Positions 18,557 to 29,196 of a stretch of DNA of 64,000 nucleotides are shown piece by piece. A program made the position numbers and the translations under genes. The stretch spans positions 496,001-560,000 of the forward strand of contig NZ_BMYZ01000001.1 in the NCBI RefSeq assembly GCF_014652535.1, given 5' to 3'. A model generated the notes under the pieces. That model saw only the letters and a program-made list of their open reading frames with translations. It ran no database searches and was not told the DNA's origin. Numbering within the stretch: the first letter of the stretch is position 1; each line of letters opens with the position of its first letter. The DNA is from Cellvibrio zantedeschiae (GTDB lineage: Bacteria > Pseudomonadota > Gammaproteobacteria > Pseudomonadales > Cellvibrionaceae).

Positions 18557-19528
18557 TTAAACAACGCCTGCGCGCAGCAGGTCATGCATATGTAAGACAC
18601 CAACGGGGCAGGCTTGTTCATCGCTAACCACAAGCGCGGTGATTTTTAAATCTTCCATCATTTTCAAGGCTTCAGCCGGCAGGGCTTTAATGCCGATGGT
18701 TTTGGGTGTTCTGTTCATTAGGTCGCTGATCTTAACGCCGGTGAGACTAATACCCTTATCAACTGTTCTGCGCAAGTCGCCGTCGGTAAAAATACCCAAG
18801 AGCTGATTTTTGTCATCTACCACGGTTGTCATGCCGAAACCTTTTTCGGTCATGGTGAGCAGCGCCTGGCTCAAGCTCGCTGTAGGCGGAACACGCGGGA
18901 TTCTATCGCCTGTGTGCATGATGTCCACCACGCGTAACAATAATTTACGACCAAGTGCACCGCCGGGATGGGAGAATGCGAAGTCTTCCTCAGTAAAGCC
19001 GCGCGCTTCCAGCAGGGCTATGGCCAGGGCATCGCCTAATACTAGCGTTGCGGTAGTACTTGCCGTCGGTGCTAAATCTAACGGACAGGCCTCGGTCTCA
19101 ACTGCTATGTTCAGGTGTGCTTCAGCTACTTCCGCTAATGTGGAGCCTGGGTTGCCGGTCATGCTGATGATTTTGATTCCCGAGCGTTTAAGCAAGGGTA
19201 GAAGAGTCAGGATTTCGTTAGATGTACCGGAGTAAGAAATTGCCAGCACTATGTCTTGTTTGGTAATCATCCCCAAGTCGCCGTGACTGGCTTCGCCGGG
19301 ATGAACGAAGAACGCAGGTGTACCTGTACTGGCGAGGGTGGCGGCAATTTTTTTGCCGATGTGACCGGATTTACCCATTCCGGTCACGATAATCCGCCCG
19401 GTGCAATTGAGTATGAGCTCGCAGGCTTTGTTGAACTCTTGGTCGAGTCTTTGGCTCAAAGCGGTTACAGCATCAGATTCTATGCGAACTGTTCGAAGTC
19501 CTGAGGCAATAAAATCGAATGGCGGCAT
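18557..19528 (-). CDS. kdsD: D-arabinose 5-phosphate isomerase
   Basis: KdsD converts ribulose-5-phosphate to arabinose-5-phosphate, the first KDO precursor. The 323-residue protein has an N-terminal SIS sugar-isomerase domain (about 40-175; GMGKSGHIGKKIAATLASTGTPAFFVHP) and two C-terminal CBS domains (about 205-320). Its predicted length matches E. coli KdsD (328). It is the first gene of the minus-strand KDO/LPS transport cluster and diverges from mlaC. Confidence 0.97.
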   Translation of the reverse strand: MPPFDFIASGLRTVRIESDAVTALSQRLDQEFNKACELILNCTGRIIVTGMGKSGHIGKKIAATLASTGTPAFFVHPGEASHGDLGMITKQDIVLAISYSGTSNEILTLLPLLKRSGIKIISMTGNPGSTLAEVAEAHLNIAVETEACPLDLAPTASTTATLVLGDALAIALLEARGFTEEDFAFSHPGGALGRKLLLRVVDIMHTGDRIPRVPPTASLSQALLTMTEKGFGMTTVVDDKNQLLGIFTDGDLRRTVDKGISLTGVKISDLMNRTPKTIGIKALPAEALKMMEDLKITALVVSDEQACPVGVLHMHDLLRAGVV

Positions 19529-19868
19529 AGAGAGATCTCGTGATGACTATTAACACTTTTGATGGATATGCAAGCAGGTCATTATAGCGATATTAGGAAC
19601 TGCTCGCTTGATATTGGGGATTGCGCCCCCATTTTGCAATTCGCGCACCTTTTTTTGCAATTCGCGCTTTTTTGCGATTTGCAAAAGTTGAATTTGCTTG
19701 TTGGGTTGTGTCATTGCCCAGGAAGTTATCGCCACGCGTTGGGCTTGATGATTTTTCTCGTTGAAGGTCGTCATGCAAGAAAGGAAAAACACGTTGGATT
19801 TACTGTTGCCAAAGTGTTGATTGCCCCGGCGCATTGTACTGGAACTTTAAATTTAGGAAGGTAAACAC
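19529..19868. other. Divergent intergenic region kdsD / mlaC
   Basis: This 340-base gap holds no credible gene. It carries a two-copy 21-base tandem repeat whose common core TTTTGCAATTCGCGC begins at 19632 and 19653, followed by a related GCGATTTGCAAAA. Read on the minus strand these are helically phased A-tracts, as upstream of mreB. Promoters for both genes must lie here, but I could not assign clear -35/-10 pairs. AGGAAGG (19856-19862) is the mlaC Shine-Dalgarno sequence. Confidence 0.55.
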
Positions 19869-20477
19869 ATGAAACCACTGTATCAAAACCTTACGGGTGT
19901 TCTTTTAAGTCTGGCAATGATGGTTGTTGCACCCATAGCCTCTGCCGCTGAAAAAACACCGCAAGCCATTGTTGAGCAAGCAACTACCGATATGCTCGCC
20001 ATTGTGAAAAAACACAATGCTGCTGGCAAAAAGACCGATGCTTACTATGCAGATGTGCAAAAAACATTGGATGCAGTGGTCGATTTTCCGTTTATCGCCA
20101 AAGCTGTAATGCGTAAATCAGCAAAAACAGCTACCCCCGAGCAAATTGAAAAATTCACGACTGTCTTTAAAAACGGTTTGATCAAAACCTATGCAAAAGG
20201 TTTGGCAAATTACGCGGATAGCGAGATTAAAACCTTGCCTGTAACCATGGCTGCTGATGCAACGCGTGTAAGTGTTGATCAGGAAGTCAGTGACAAAGGC
20301 GCAACCCACAAGCTTTCTTACACCTTGAGAAAAGATAATGGTGAGTGGAAATTGATCAATGTGGTATTGAATGGTGTGAATTTGGGTGAGTCTTTTACCA
20401 GCCAGTTCGACCAAGCCATGATCAAAAACGACAAGAATATCGATAAGGTGATTGAGACCTGGTTGGCTGCTAACTAG
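19869..20477 (+). CDS. mlaC: Periplasmic phospholipid-binding protein MlaC
   Basis: MlaC shuttles phospholipids through the periplasm between the outer-membrane MlaA complex and the inner-membrane MlaFEDB ABC transporter. The 202-residue product has a signal peptide ending near residue 27 (SAAEK) and the Ttg2D/MlaC core: DFPFIAKAVMRK, the YANY-like segment, TYTLRKDNGEWKLINVVLNGVNLGESFTSQF. Usually it sits in mlaFEDCB between kdsD and ibaG; here mlaF, mlaE, mlaD and mlaB are all absent from that position. A terminator follows it. Its partners may be encoded elsewhere. Confidence 0.92.
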   Translation: MKPLYQNLTGVLLSLAMMVVAPIASAAEKTPQAIVEQATTDMLAIVKKHNAAGKKTDAYYADVQKTLDAVVDFPFIAKAVMRKSAKTATPEQIEKFTTVFKNGLIKTYAKGLANYADSEIKTLPVTMAADATRVSVDQEVSDKGATHKLSYTLRKDNGEWKLINVVLNGVNLGESFTSQFDQAMIKNDKNIDKVIETWLAAN

Positions 20478-20500
20478 GTTACATTTGCTGAATCCATTCT

Positions 20501-20533
20501 AAAAACCCCAGCCATCACCGGTTGGGGTTTTTT
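20501..20533 (+). terminator. Terminator after mlaC
   Basis: AAAAACCCCA (20501-20510) pairs with TGGGGTTTTT (20523-20532) around a 12-base loop containing further GC pairs, followed by TT. It separates mlaC from ibaG. Confidence 0.85.
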
Positions 20534-20666
20534 ATTGCTGCGATATGCACTTATTGGCGCACTTTTGGGTGCGATTGCGGGCTGTTTCGGGTAAGATTCA
20601 CGCCTTTGTTTACTCCCCATTTTTGTTTTATATTTTGATCAAGGGCAGTGCCCCACGAGTTTTTCT

Positions 20667-20909
20667 ATGCAAGCTGAACAAATCAAAGCGCTTATTGAAA
20701 GCCAAATTCCCGATAGCCAGGTCCAGGTTGGCATAAACGGTAGCCACATTGATTTGGTGGTAGTGAGCCCAGCGTTTGCGGGTTTGACTCCGGTAAAAAA
20801 ACAACAATTGGTGCTCGGCACGCTAGCGCAGCAATTTGCTGACGGCACCATCCACGCCGTGGATTTTGTGAAGACCTTTACCCCTGAACAATGGCAACAA
20901 CAGCAATAA
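20667..20909 (+). CDS. ibaG: BolA-family protein IbaG
   Basis: IbaG (YrbA) is a small BolA-like partner of monothiol glutaredoxins, linked to acid resistance and iron-sulfur handling. The 80-residue protein has the KH-like BolA fold signatures GSHIDLVVVSPAF, KKQQLVLGTL and IHAVDFVKTFTPEQW, where the His is the usual cluster ligand. It directly precedes murA, the conserved arrangement in gammaproteobacteria. Confidence 0.93.
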   Translation: MQAEQIKALIESQIPDSQVQVGINGSHIDLVVVSPAFAGLTPVKKQQLVLGTLAQQFADGTIHAVDFVKTFTPEQWQQQQ

Positions 20910-20960
20910 TTAACCACTGCCTAATCACTCTTTAATTGGTTGCTCTCGCAATTTGGATAA

Positions 20961-22232
<1,272 letters not shown>

Positions 22233-22250
22233 AAAAAAGGCCAGCTGATT

Positions 22251-22886
22251 ATGAGTCAAACCCTAACCATAGCGCTCACTAAAGGGCGTATTTTGGAAGA
22301 GACACTGCCCTTATTGGCTGCGGCGGGTATTGAGCCGCTGGAAGATATGGAAAAGAGCCGCAAGCTTGTGTTTGAAACCAGTCAGGAAGGCGTACGCTTG
22401 TTGTTGCTTCGCGGTGCTGATGTTCCAACTTACGTGCAATTCGGCGCGGCAGATATGGGCGTTTCAGGTAAAGACACACTCATGGAAAACGGTGCAGATG
22501 GTTTGTACGAACCTTTGGATTTAAACATCGCCCGCTGCAAGCTGATGACTGCCGGCGTGAAAGGTGCAACTACACCCGCTGGTCGCATTCGTGTTGCAAC
22601 TAAGTACGTGAATATCGCCAAACAATATTACGCCGCTCAAGGCCGCCAAACTGACATCATTAAACTTTACGGCGCAATGGAATTAGCACCGATTATGAAT
22701 TTGGCAGATGAGATTGTAGATATTGTCGATACCGGTAATACCTTACGTGCAAATGGTTTGGAGCCGCGTGAATTTATTGCTGACATCAGTTCGCGTTTGA
22801 TCGTGAACAAAGCGTCGATGAAAATGAAACACGTGCAAATCCAAACGATCATCGATCATATCGCCAAAGCCGTTAAGGCTGATTAA
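22251..22886 (+). CDS. hisG: ATP phosphoribosyltransferase, short form
   Basis: HisG condenses ATP with PRPP, the first step of histidine synthesis. At 211 residues this is the short form (HisG-S), lacking the C-terminal regulatory domain, so it should need HisZ encoded elsewhere for activity and feedback control. Conserved features include [27 protein letters not shown], and the PRPP loop [17 protein letters not shown]. It sits between murA and hisD, as in Pseudomonas. Confidence 0.97.
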   Translation: MSQTLTIALTKGRILEETLPLLAAAGIEPLEDMEKSRKLVFETSQEGVRLLLLRGADVPTYVQFGAADMGVSGKDTLMENGADGLYEPLDLNIARCKLMTAGVKGATTPAGRIRVATKYVNIAKQYYAAQGRQTDIIKLYGAMELAPIMNLADEIVDIVDTGNTLRANGLEPREFIADISSRLIVNKASMKMKHVQIQTIIDHIAKAVKAD

Positions 22887-22961
22887 TGGCTATCTTGCTC
22901 ATTGTGAATTGCAATGAGCATTTTTCTTCTCCGTGCCTGATTATTCACTAAATTCGATTGA

Positions 22962-24281
22962 ATGAGCAAAACCATGTCTGAGACTTTAATTACCCGTTTG
23001 GATGCCAGCCAAAGCGACTTTAAACAGCGCCTGGATGAATTGTTAGCGTGGGAATCCGTTAGCGATACACGTGTTGCCAGCGTGGTAGATGACATTTTGC
23101 ATCAAGTGAAAACGCGCGGTGATGCTGCGGTATTAGAGTTTACAAATAAGTTTGATCGTCGCTCTGCGAAAAGCATGGATGAGTTAGTTGTTACTGCCGA
23201 TCAACTTAAAAACGCGTTGACGCAAATTACTCCCGAGCAACGCAAAGCCTTGGAAGTTGCAGCGGAACGTATTCGCAGTTATCACAAACATCAATTGCAA
23301 ACATCGTGGAAATACACTGAAGCAGATGGCACTGTTCTCGGTCAACAAATTAGCGCTATGGAGCGCGTTGGCCTGTATGTTCCCGGTGGAAAAGCGTCTT
23401 ATCCTTCATCGGTTTTAATGAACGCCGTGCCTGCAAAAGTGGCAGGTGTGGATGAGCTAACCATGGTTGTGCCCGCGCCTGATGGCGAGCTGAGCCCAAT
23501 GGTTCTTGCTGCTGCGGCAATTGCTGGAGTGGATCGCGTAATTACTATCGGCGGTGCGCAAGCGGTTGCTGCATTGGCTTATGGAACTGAAACGATTGCC
23601 AAGGTCGATAAAATTGTTGGTCCTGGCAATATTTATGTTGCGACTGCCAAGCGTGCTGTTTTCGGCCAAGTTGCTATCGATATGATTGCGGGGCCATCAG
23701 AAATTTTAGTGATTTGCGATGGCTTAACTGATCCCGATTGGATTGCAATGGATCTGTTCAGTCAGGCTGAGCACGATGAACAAGCGCAAGCGATTTTGCT
23801 CTGCCCGGATGCGGAATATCTCGATAAAGTTGAAGCATCAATTGCGCGCTTGTTGCCAACTTTATCGCGCAATGAAATTGCGACTACGTCTTTAAAAAAT
23901 CGCGGCGCTTTAATTAAAGTGGCTGATATCGAAGAAGCAGTTGAGGTAAGTAATCGCATCGCGCCTGAACACTTGGAGTTATCTGTAGCTGATCCTGAAT
24001 TATTGCTACCTAAAATTCGCCACGCAGGTGCAATTTTTATGGGGCGTTTTACACCAGAAGCTTTGGGCGATTATTGCGCGGGGCCAAACCACGTTTTGCC
24101 CACATCAGGTACTGCGCGTTTCTCATCGCCCTTGGGTGTCTACGATTTCCAAAAACGCAGTTCAATTATTATGTGCTCTGCTGCGGGTGCATCGGAGTTA
24201 TCGAAAGTTGCTTCGGTGTTAGCGCGCAGTGAATATCTTGAAGCGCACGCGCGCTCGGCGGAATATCGAATTAAAGATTAA
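22962..24281 (+). CDS. hisD: Histidinol dehydrogenase
   Basis: HisD carries out the last two oxidations of histidine synthesis, histidinol to histidine, using NAD and zinc. The 439-residue product has [39 protein letters not shown], the zinc-binding [10 protein letters not shown] and the late [10 protein letters not shown] codons at 22962 and 22974 are both possible starts; the first is used. The usual next gene, hisC, is absent: the sequence runs into a terminator and a convergent protease gene. Confidence 0.97.
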   Translation: MSKTMSETLITRLDASQSDFKQRLDELLAWESVSDTRVASVVDDILHQVKTRGDAAVLEFTNKFDRRSAKSMDELVVTADQLKNALTQITPEQRKALEVAAERIRSYHKHQLQTSWKYTEADGTVLGQQISAMERVGLYVPGGKASYPSSVLMNAVPAKVAGVDELTMVVPAPDGELSPMVLAAAAIAGVDRVITIGGAQAVAALAYGTETIAKVDKIVGPGNIYVATAKRAVFGQVAIDMIAGPSEILVICDGLTDPDWIAMDLFSQAEHDEQAQAILLCPDAEYLDKVEASIARLLPTLSRNEIATTSLKNRGALIKVADIEEAVEVSNRIAPEHLELSVADPELLLPKIRHAGAIFMGRFTPEALGDYCAGPNHVLPTSGTARFSSPLGVYDFQKRSSIIMCSAAGASELSKVASVLARSEYLEAHARSAEYRIKD

Positions 24282-24303
24282 GTTTTTCGGTAGATTTCAA
24301 ATG

Positions 24304-24332
24304 CAAAAAAGGAGCTTCGGCTCCTTTTTTTG
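24304..24332. terminator. Bidirectional terminator between hisD and degS
   Basis: GGAGC and GCTCC flank a UUCG-type loop (24311-24324), with an A-run before and seven Ts after. It serves convergent hisD and the protease gene. Confidence 0.92.
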
Positions 24333-24355
24333 TTTGCGTTGCAATTAAATCAAGT

Positions 24356-25504
24356 TTAGGTTTTTGTTTGTGTAGGGCGTATGCCTGCAACTGCTTTTAT
24401 ATCCTGGGTCTTTCCAGCACGTAGAACTTTAAGCGTAATAGTTGAACCTGGTTTGAGATTGCCCACAAGATTTTGAACAGCATGATAATTGCGCTCAGGA
24501 AAAACTCCCTCACCCAATGATATGTCATTGACTTTAATAATGACGTCTTCACGCACCAATCCAGCACTTTCGGCCGGGCTACCATCTTCTACGCCGGTGA
24601 CGATCAATCCCAAGGTGCCAAATAATTTAATGCCTTTGTCGTTTAAGGGGGCTGCGGTAAACCCTAACCAACCGCGTTGCACTTCTCCAAATTCCGCAAT
24701 TTGTTTGAGCGAGTTCATAGCGATATCAGCGGGAACCGCAAAGCTGATTCCTACGGATGCGGCGCCAGTTTCATCTAAAATTGCCGTGTTGATGCCAATT
24801 AAATTTCCGCGCGCATCAATCAATGCACCACCAGAATTCCCAGGGTTAATGGCGGCATCAGTTTGAATAAAGTTTTCGCGGCTGTTAATGCCAAGCCCCC
24901 AGCGTCCCAGCGCGCTTACAATGCCTTGACTTACACTTTGACCGACACCAAAAGGGTTGCCGATAGCAAGGGCGATATCGCCAACACGTAAATTATTGGG
25001 TTGGCCAAGGCTAATAGGTAGCAAGTTTTCCAAGGTGATTTTCAATACCGCCAAATCATTTTCGGAATCAATGCCCACCAATTCCGCTGATGTATAACGG
25101 CCATCGTTTAATAGCACTTGAATTTTATCTGCACCATTAATCACGTGGTTATTGGTAAGGATCAAGCCGCTCGAATCTACAATCACACCTGAGCCAAGCG
25201 TGCGCTGCATACGCTCCTGTAAAGGAACATTGGAATTATTGAATAACTGGCGAAAGTAAGGATTGTTGTAATAGCGTGGGTCGCGTTCCAGGACTTTCTT
25301 TGCCGTATAAATATTAACTACCGCCGGAGCTGCGCGACTCACTGCATCGGCGTAAGAATAGGGACCGCTAATCGCGTTATTGGGCATAGTGTTGATAGGC
25401 TGCTGTCCGCGTAGCTGTGGAAAAACCAGCATCGCCAAAAGAGCAATAATAACGCCCGCCGCGGTTGGCCAAGCTGCAAATTGCAGAAGACGTTTAAAGT
25501 TCAT
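24356..25504 (-). CDS. degS: DegS/AlgW-type site-1 periplasmic serine protease
   Basis: DegS (AlgW in Pseudomonas) senses misfolded outer-membrane proteins and makes the first cut in the anti-sigma factor RseA/MucA. The 382-residue protein has an N-terminal membrane anchor (about 10-30), a trypsin-like domain with catalytic H120 (LTNNHV), D150 (SENDLAVLK) and S224 (INPGNSGGAL), and one PDZ domain (about 275-370). A single PDZ and an uncleaved anchor separate it from DegP. Its place near hisD and zapG matches Pseudomonas algW. Confidence 0.95.
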   Translation of the reverse strand: MNFKRLLQFAAWPTAAGVIIALLAMLVFPQLRGQQPINTMPNNAISGPYSYADAVSRAAPAVVNIYTAKKVLERDPRYYNNPYFRQLFNNSNVPLQERMQRTLGSGVIVDSSGLILTNNHVINGADKIQVLLNDGRYTSAELVGIDSENDLAVLKITLENLLPISLGQPNNLRVGDIALAIGNPFGVGQSVSQGIVSALGRWGLGINSRENFIQTDAAINPGNSGGALIDARGNLIGINTAILDETGAASVGISFAVPADIAMNSLKQIAEFGEVQRGWLGFTAAPLNDKGIKLFGTLGLIVTGVEDGSPAESAGLVREDVIIKVNDISLGEGVFPERNYHAVQNLVGNLKPGSTITLKVLRAGKTQDIKAVAGIRPTQTKT

Positions 25505-25536
25505 GCAGTGTGCTCCAGTGCCAAGTCGGCTACAGT

Positions 25537-25563
25537 AAAAACCCCGCAGCGAGGGCGGGGTTT
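25537..25563 (-). terminator. Terminator after zapG
   Basis: On the minus strand CCCCGCC and GGCGGGG-like arms (AACCCCGC at 25540-25547 and GGGCGGGGTT at 25554-25563 on plus) form a GC-rich hairpin with flanking A/T runs. It lies between the zapG stop and the degS start, so the two are separate units. Confidence 0.75.
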
Positions 25564-25590
25564 AAAAATTTATTGTTCTGTTGTTAAAGC

Positions 25591-26094
25591 TTAGTAACGC
25601 TTGGTGACGGCACCATCAAAATCATAATCTTCAGCTGTTTCGGTAGGACGCACTACCGCATGCTCGTCGTCACGCAAACCGTAATCTTCGGCGAGTGCGC
25701 CTTTGGCTCCAACTGGCTTAGGCGCCCAATCTCTTGGTGGCTCAACATGTTGGGTATTCATGTAGCTGGTTTTGCTTTCGCCCAAGCTGCTAGCGGAATC
25801 CAGAATTTTGCGGCTAATTTCTGGTGTGGCGAGTTTGAGTGCGCTGCTTGCCAAATGCTCATGCATTTCGCGGTAGCATTGGGTCATATCGCTAATATGT
25901 TTGGATGTTTGCGCGAAGGACTCTGCCACATCGCGTTGATAGTTTTGCAGTGAACTCTCTGCTTCATTTAAACGATCTTCAAGCTCACGGCTATAAATGT
26001 TGGAACGGAAAATGTGCAGTAAAAACGCACCCAATGCTGTGCCGCAAAGTAAAAAGAAAAAACCGGTAAATACCAGAGTGCTGAGTGAGAACAC
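25591..26094 (-). CDS. zapG: DUF1043/YhcB-family membrane protein ZapG
   Basis: YhcB/ZapG is an inner-membrane protein tied to cell division and envelope synthesis in gammaproteobacteria. The 167-residue product has one N-terminal membrane helix (about 7-28), then a coiled-coil (YSRELEDRLNEAESSLQNYQRDVAESFAQTSKH, cut here to its key part, residues 34-66) and an acidic, Pro-rich disordered tail. Residues LASSALKLATPE match the conserved DUF1043 segment. It is divergent from the hydrolase gene at 26254. Confidence 0.9.
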   Translation of the reverse strand: MFSLSTLVFTGFFFLLCGTALGAFLLHIFRSNIYSRELEDRLNEAESSLQNYQRDVAESFAQTSKHISDMTQCYREMHEHLASSALKLATPEISRKILDSASSLGESKTSYMNTQHVEPPRDWAPKPVGAKGALAEDYGLRDDEHAVVRPTETAEDYDFDGAVTKRY

Positions 26095-26253
26095 AAAAGT
26101 CTCCTTAACGACTGTCGAAATAGGTAGAATTCACACCTTGCCAAACGGACGAATTCTTAAGCTTACCCTCATAGTATAAGCCTTTTGTTAAAATAGGTTG
26201 GCAAAAAATGTTGTTATAGGTCATGCATTTAAATATTCCCTGGGTAAAACACT

Positions 26254-26910
26254 GTGTTGGTTGAAAAAGAGTCAAAAATAGCGATTTCTGGTCCTGCGGG
26301 AAACCTTGAAACTGCGGTCAGTCGCGGTGACGCCGATGCTCCTTTAAGCAGTTTGAATGGCGTGGTGGTTATTTGCCACCCGCATCCGCAGCACGGTGGC
26401 ACCATGGACAACAAAGTTGTTACTACGCTAATGCGTACCTATCGCGATTTGGGCGTGCACGTTGTGCGGTTTAATTTTCGCGGTGTAGGCCAAAGCGAAG
26501 GTGTTTTTGATAATGCCGTAGGTGAACTTGATGACTTACTGGCAGTTATCGCATGGGTAAAAAACAATTTCTCGCAGTCACCTATTTTGATTGCAGGATT
26601 TTCGTTTGGTTCATCCATAGCGGCACGCGCCAGCTATTCGGTGCCTGGTTTAGTGCATTTAACCTTGGTGGCACCACCCGTCGAGCGTTATCAATATGAT
26701 CGCGACAGAATATTTAACTCGCCAGTTTGCGTTGTACAAGGTGATCAGGATGAGCGAGTCATCGCCCAAGGTGTTTATGATTGGACTGCGCAATTGCGAA
26801 GCCCCGCTGAATTAATTCGCTATCCCGAGGCGGGCCATTTTTTTCATGGCTATTTATCGGCATTAAAAACTGACCTCACCGATATTTTATTGCGTCAAAT
26901 TCCTATTTAA
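26254..26910 (+). CDS. Alpha/beta hydrolase (YsgA/YfgM-like small serine hydrolase, substrate unknown)
   Basis: The 218-residue protein has an alpha/beta-hydrolase core: HPHPQHGGTMDN near residue 42 (oxyanion region), FNFRGVGQSEG at 73-83, nucleophile S117 in GFSFGS, Asp in VVQGDQDERV and His in EAGHFFHG. It belongs to the group of small hydrolases annotated as alpha/beta hydrolases or CocE/NonD-type esterases; no physiological substrate can be read from sequence. The GTG start at 26254 is the first in frame. It is 16 bases upstream of zapE and probably shares its transcript. Confidence 0.85.
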   Translation: MLVEKESKIAISGPAGNLETAVSRGDADAPLSSLNGVVVICHPHPQHGGTMDNKVVTTLMRTYRDLGVHVVRFNFRGVGQSEGVFDNAVGELDDLLAVIAWVKNNFSQSPILIAGFSFGSSIAARASYSVPGLVHLTLVAPPVERYQYDRDRIFNSPVCVVQGDQDERVIAQGVYDWTAQLRSPAELIRYPEAGHFFHGYLSALKTDLTDILLRQIPI

Positions 26911-26926
26911 TCTCTGTTGAATTCCT

Positions 26927-28060
26927 ATGACTTTATCCGCAAGCGAAAATCTTTCTCCTGCTGCTCGTTACGAGCGCGATTTACAACGCGATGATTTTCG
27001 TCGCGATCCTTCGCAGGCCCAGGCAGTGCAACATTTACAAACGCTCTATGAAGCGTTGGTTGCTGATTGGCAATTGCACCAATCATCTGCCTTTGGTGGA
27101 ATTTTAAAAAAACTCTTTGGTAGTGCAGATAAAAGTCACATCAAAGGTTTGTATTTTTGGGGTGGAGTAGGACGCGGTAAAACCTATTTGATGGATAATT
27201 TTTTTGAAAGCCTGCCGTTTCCGCAAAAAATGCGTATGCATTTCCATCGGTTTATGCGCCGTGTGCATAGTGAATTGAAACAACTGGATGGCCAGAAAAA
27301 TCCGTTGCAAAAGGTTGCAGATATTATTGCAGCAGAAACCAAAGTCATTTGCTTTGACGAATTTTTTGTTTCTGACATTACTGATGCAATGATCCTGGGT
27401 ACTTTGATGTCAGAATTGTTTGAGCGCGGTGTGGTTTTGGTGGCAACATCAAACATAGTGCCCGATGGTTTATATAAAGATGGCTTGCAGCGCGCTCGTT
27501 TTTTACCTGCTATTGAACTCCTAAAAAAATATACGCAAGTTGTTAATGTTGATGGTGGGGTAGATTATCGTTTGCGTGCACTGGAACAAGCCGAGCTTTA
27601 TCATTATCCATTGGATGAGAGTGCAGATTTAAGTTTGCAAAAAAGTTTTCGTAGTTTACTTGCATCGCCAGCTGATGAAAAAGCGAACGAAGTCTTAATC
27701 GTAGAAGGCCGTGATATTCGCTCGCGTTTTTCCGCAGAAGGTGTGGTTTGGTTTGATTTTGAAGCTATTTGCGATGGCCCGCGTTCGCAAAATGATTACA
27801 TCGAACTTTCAAAAGAATATCACTCCGTTTTTGTCAGTAACGTGCCAGCACTTGGGCGTGCAAACGACGACCAGGCTCGTCGCTTTGTTAATTTGGTTGA
27901 CGAATTTTATGATCGCCATGTAAAGCTCGTGTTGTCTGCCGATAAGCCCTTGGCAGAACTTTATTCTGACGGGAAATTAAATTTTGAATTTCAAAGAACC
28001 GTGAGCCGTTTGTTGGAAATGCAAAGCCATGAGTATTTAGCAATGGAGCATCGGCCTTAG
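26927..28060 (+). CDS. zapE: Cell division protein ZapE (AFG1-like ATPase)
   Basis: ZapE is a P-loop ATPase that joins the Z-ring late in division. The 377-residue protein has Walker A GGVGRGKT (79-86), Walker B VICFDEFFVSDITDAM, and the AFG1 signature FHRFMRRVH and FDFEAICDGPRSQNDY. Length matches E. coli ZapE (375). The neighbouring zapG gives a small group of division-linked genes. Confidence 0.96.
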   Translation: MTLSASENLSPAARYERDLQRDDFRRDPSQAQAVQHLQTLYEALVADWQLHQSSAFGGILKKLFGSADKSHIKGLYFWGGVGRGKTYLMDNFFESLPFPQKMRMHFHRFMRRVHSELKQLDGQKNPLQKVADIIAAETKVICFDEFFVSDITDAMILGTLMSELFERGVVLVATSNIVPDGLYKDGLQRARFLPAIELLKKYTQVVNVDGGVDYRLRALEQAELYHYPLDESADLSLQKSFRSLLASPADEKANEVLIVEGRDIRSRFSAEGVVWFDFEAICDGPRSQNDYIELSKEYHSVFVSNVPALGRANDDQARRFVNLVDEFYDRHVKLVLSADKPLAELYSDGKLNFEFQRTVSRLLEMQSHEYLAMEHRP

Positions 28061-28272
28061 AGTGGTTTTTTAGTTTTAGTGTTTGCCTTATTCAAATTTG
28101 AGAACATGAACTGCTAACCTTCTGTCATTAAAATCATCCGCTATCTTTCTTATGTAACCGATTAGATATTGGCTAAGAATAATCACCAATCTCATTGAGC
28201 TTGTATTCTTGTATTGTTTATAAAGTGTTCGTATACTCGGTGCGGCACAATAAATCAATAACAGGAGTTTTT

Positions 28273-29145
28273 ATGATTAAATCAGCAGCTTTTCTTTTTT
28301 CAATTTTCCTTTTCCCTAGCATTACCTTTGCTCAGATTCTAGATGGCGGCCAGTCTAATAATGGAGGTGAGGTTGGGCCGAACGGTGCAAAAACCTATTC
28401 TAATGATGTTGGTTTTGACGGGGCGAGCTCTAAAGATGCGCTCTACAGATTTAATAGGGATGTTAACGATAAGCTCCAACAATCACGGCCAAAATTTGCA
28501 AGGGCATTTGAACGAACGCAGGATGCTCTTATAAAAGGCGATATGCAAAAAGCTGATAAATCTATCGCTGAGCTGCGTGATATTAAGCCCGCGAATGATT
28601 ACGAGCGAGCTCGCCTTCACCTTATAAATTACTGGTATTACGGAAAAACAGGTAATCAGGAATTAGAGTTTGATTCGGCGTCAAAATTGATGGCCGTTGG
28701 AGCTGGTAATATTGATCCCAATGCATATGTTGAGGCAGGAATGCGCTTATTAAAGCGCCAATACAATAGGCAAGATATCGGTGGCGCTATTGAAACCCTG
28801 GCAAACCTTCGCAAGGTGCCTGAATCCTCAACAGAGTTAATGACAGTGGTACAAGCTGTTAAAAAGTTAGATGATATTGCCGAGGAAAAAACTGATTTTG
28901 TGCAAAAAATTAACGTTAACGAATCTGGCGTTTGGAGTGCAAAATTATTTAAACCGCGATTCTTCTTTAATGGAGTTAGCGGAGAAATTAATACTCTAGG
29001 TTTTGATTGCACCAATAAACAAACAACGCTTCCTTACAAGCTGGACAGTGTAATGGAAATTCCTGAAGCTTGGGGCAGTTGCACAATGAAAGTAAATGCC
29101 AAACCAAATACTTCTTTTAATTTGGTTCAGCAAAAACCCGTTTAA
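28273..29145 (+). CDS. Hypothetical secreted protein
   Basis: I do not recognise this 290-residue protein. AGGAG (28263-28267) is five bases before the ATG, which rules out the longer in-frame start at 28195. A signal peptide is clear (about 1-21, cleavage after FAQ). The mature part starts with a Gly/Asn-rich stretch, continues as alpha-helical TPR-like sequence (about 55-215; SIAELRDIKPANDYERARLHL) and ends in a probable beta domain with two cysteines (CTNKQ and SCTMK) that may form a disulfide. It lies alone between zapE and the eptA terminator, with 212 bases upstream, so it is likely expressed by itself in the periplasm. Confidence 0.8.
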   Translation: MIKSAAFLFSIFLFPSITFAQILDGGQSNNGGEVGPNGAKTYSNDVGFDGASSKDALYRFNRDVNDKLQQSRPKFARAFERTQDALIKGDMQKADKSIAELRDIKPANDYERARLHLINYWYYGKTGNQELEFDSASKLMAVGAGNIDPNAYVEAGMRLLKRQYNRQDIGGAIETLANLRKVPESSTELMTVVQAVKKLDDIAEEKTDFVQKINVNESGVWSAKLFKPRFFFNGVSGEINTLGFDCTNKQTTLPYKLDSVMEIPEAWGSCTMKVNAKPNTSFNLVQQKPV

Positions 29146-29164
29146 ATTTCTTGTTAGATTTCCC

Positions 29165-29196
29165 AGAGCCCCGTTAGTAATGGCGGGGCTTTTTAT
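29165..29196. terminator. Bidirectional terminator
   Basis: AGCCCCG (29166-29172) pairs with CGGGGCT (29184-29190) and is followed by TTTTATTTT. It terminates the secreted-protein gene and, reading the other way, lies just after the eptA-like stop. Confidence 0.88.
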
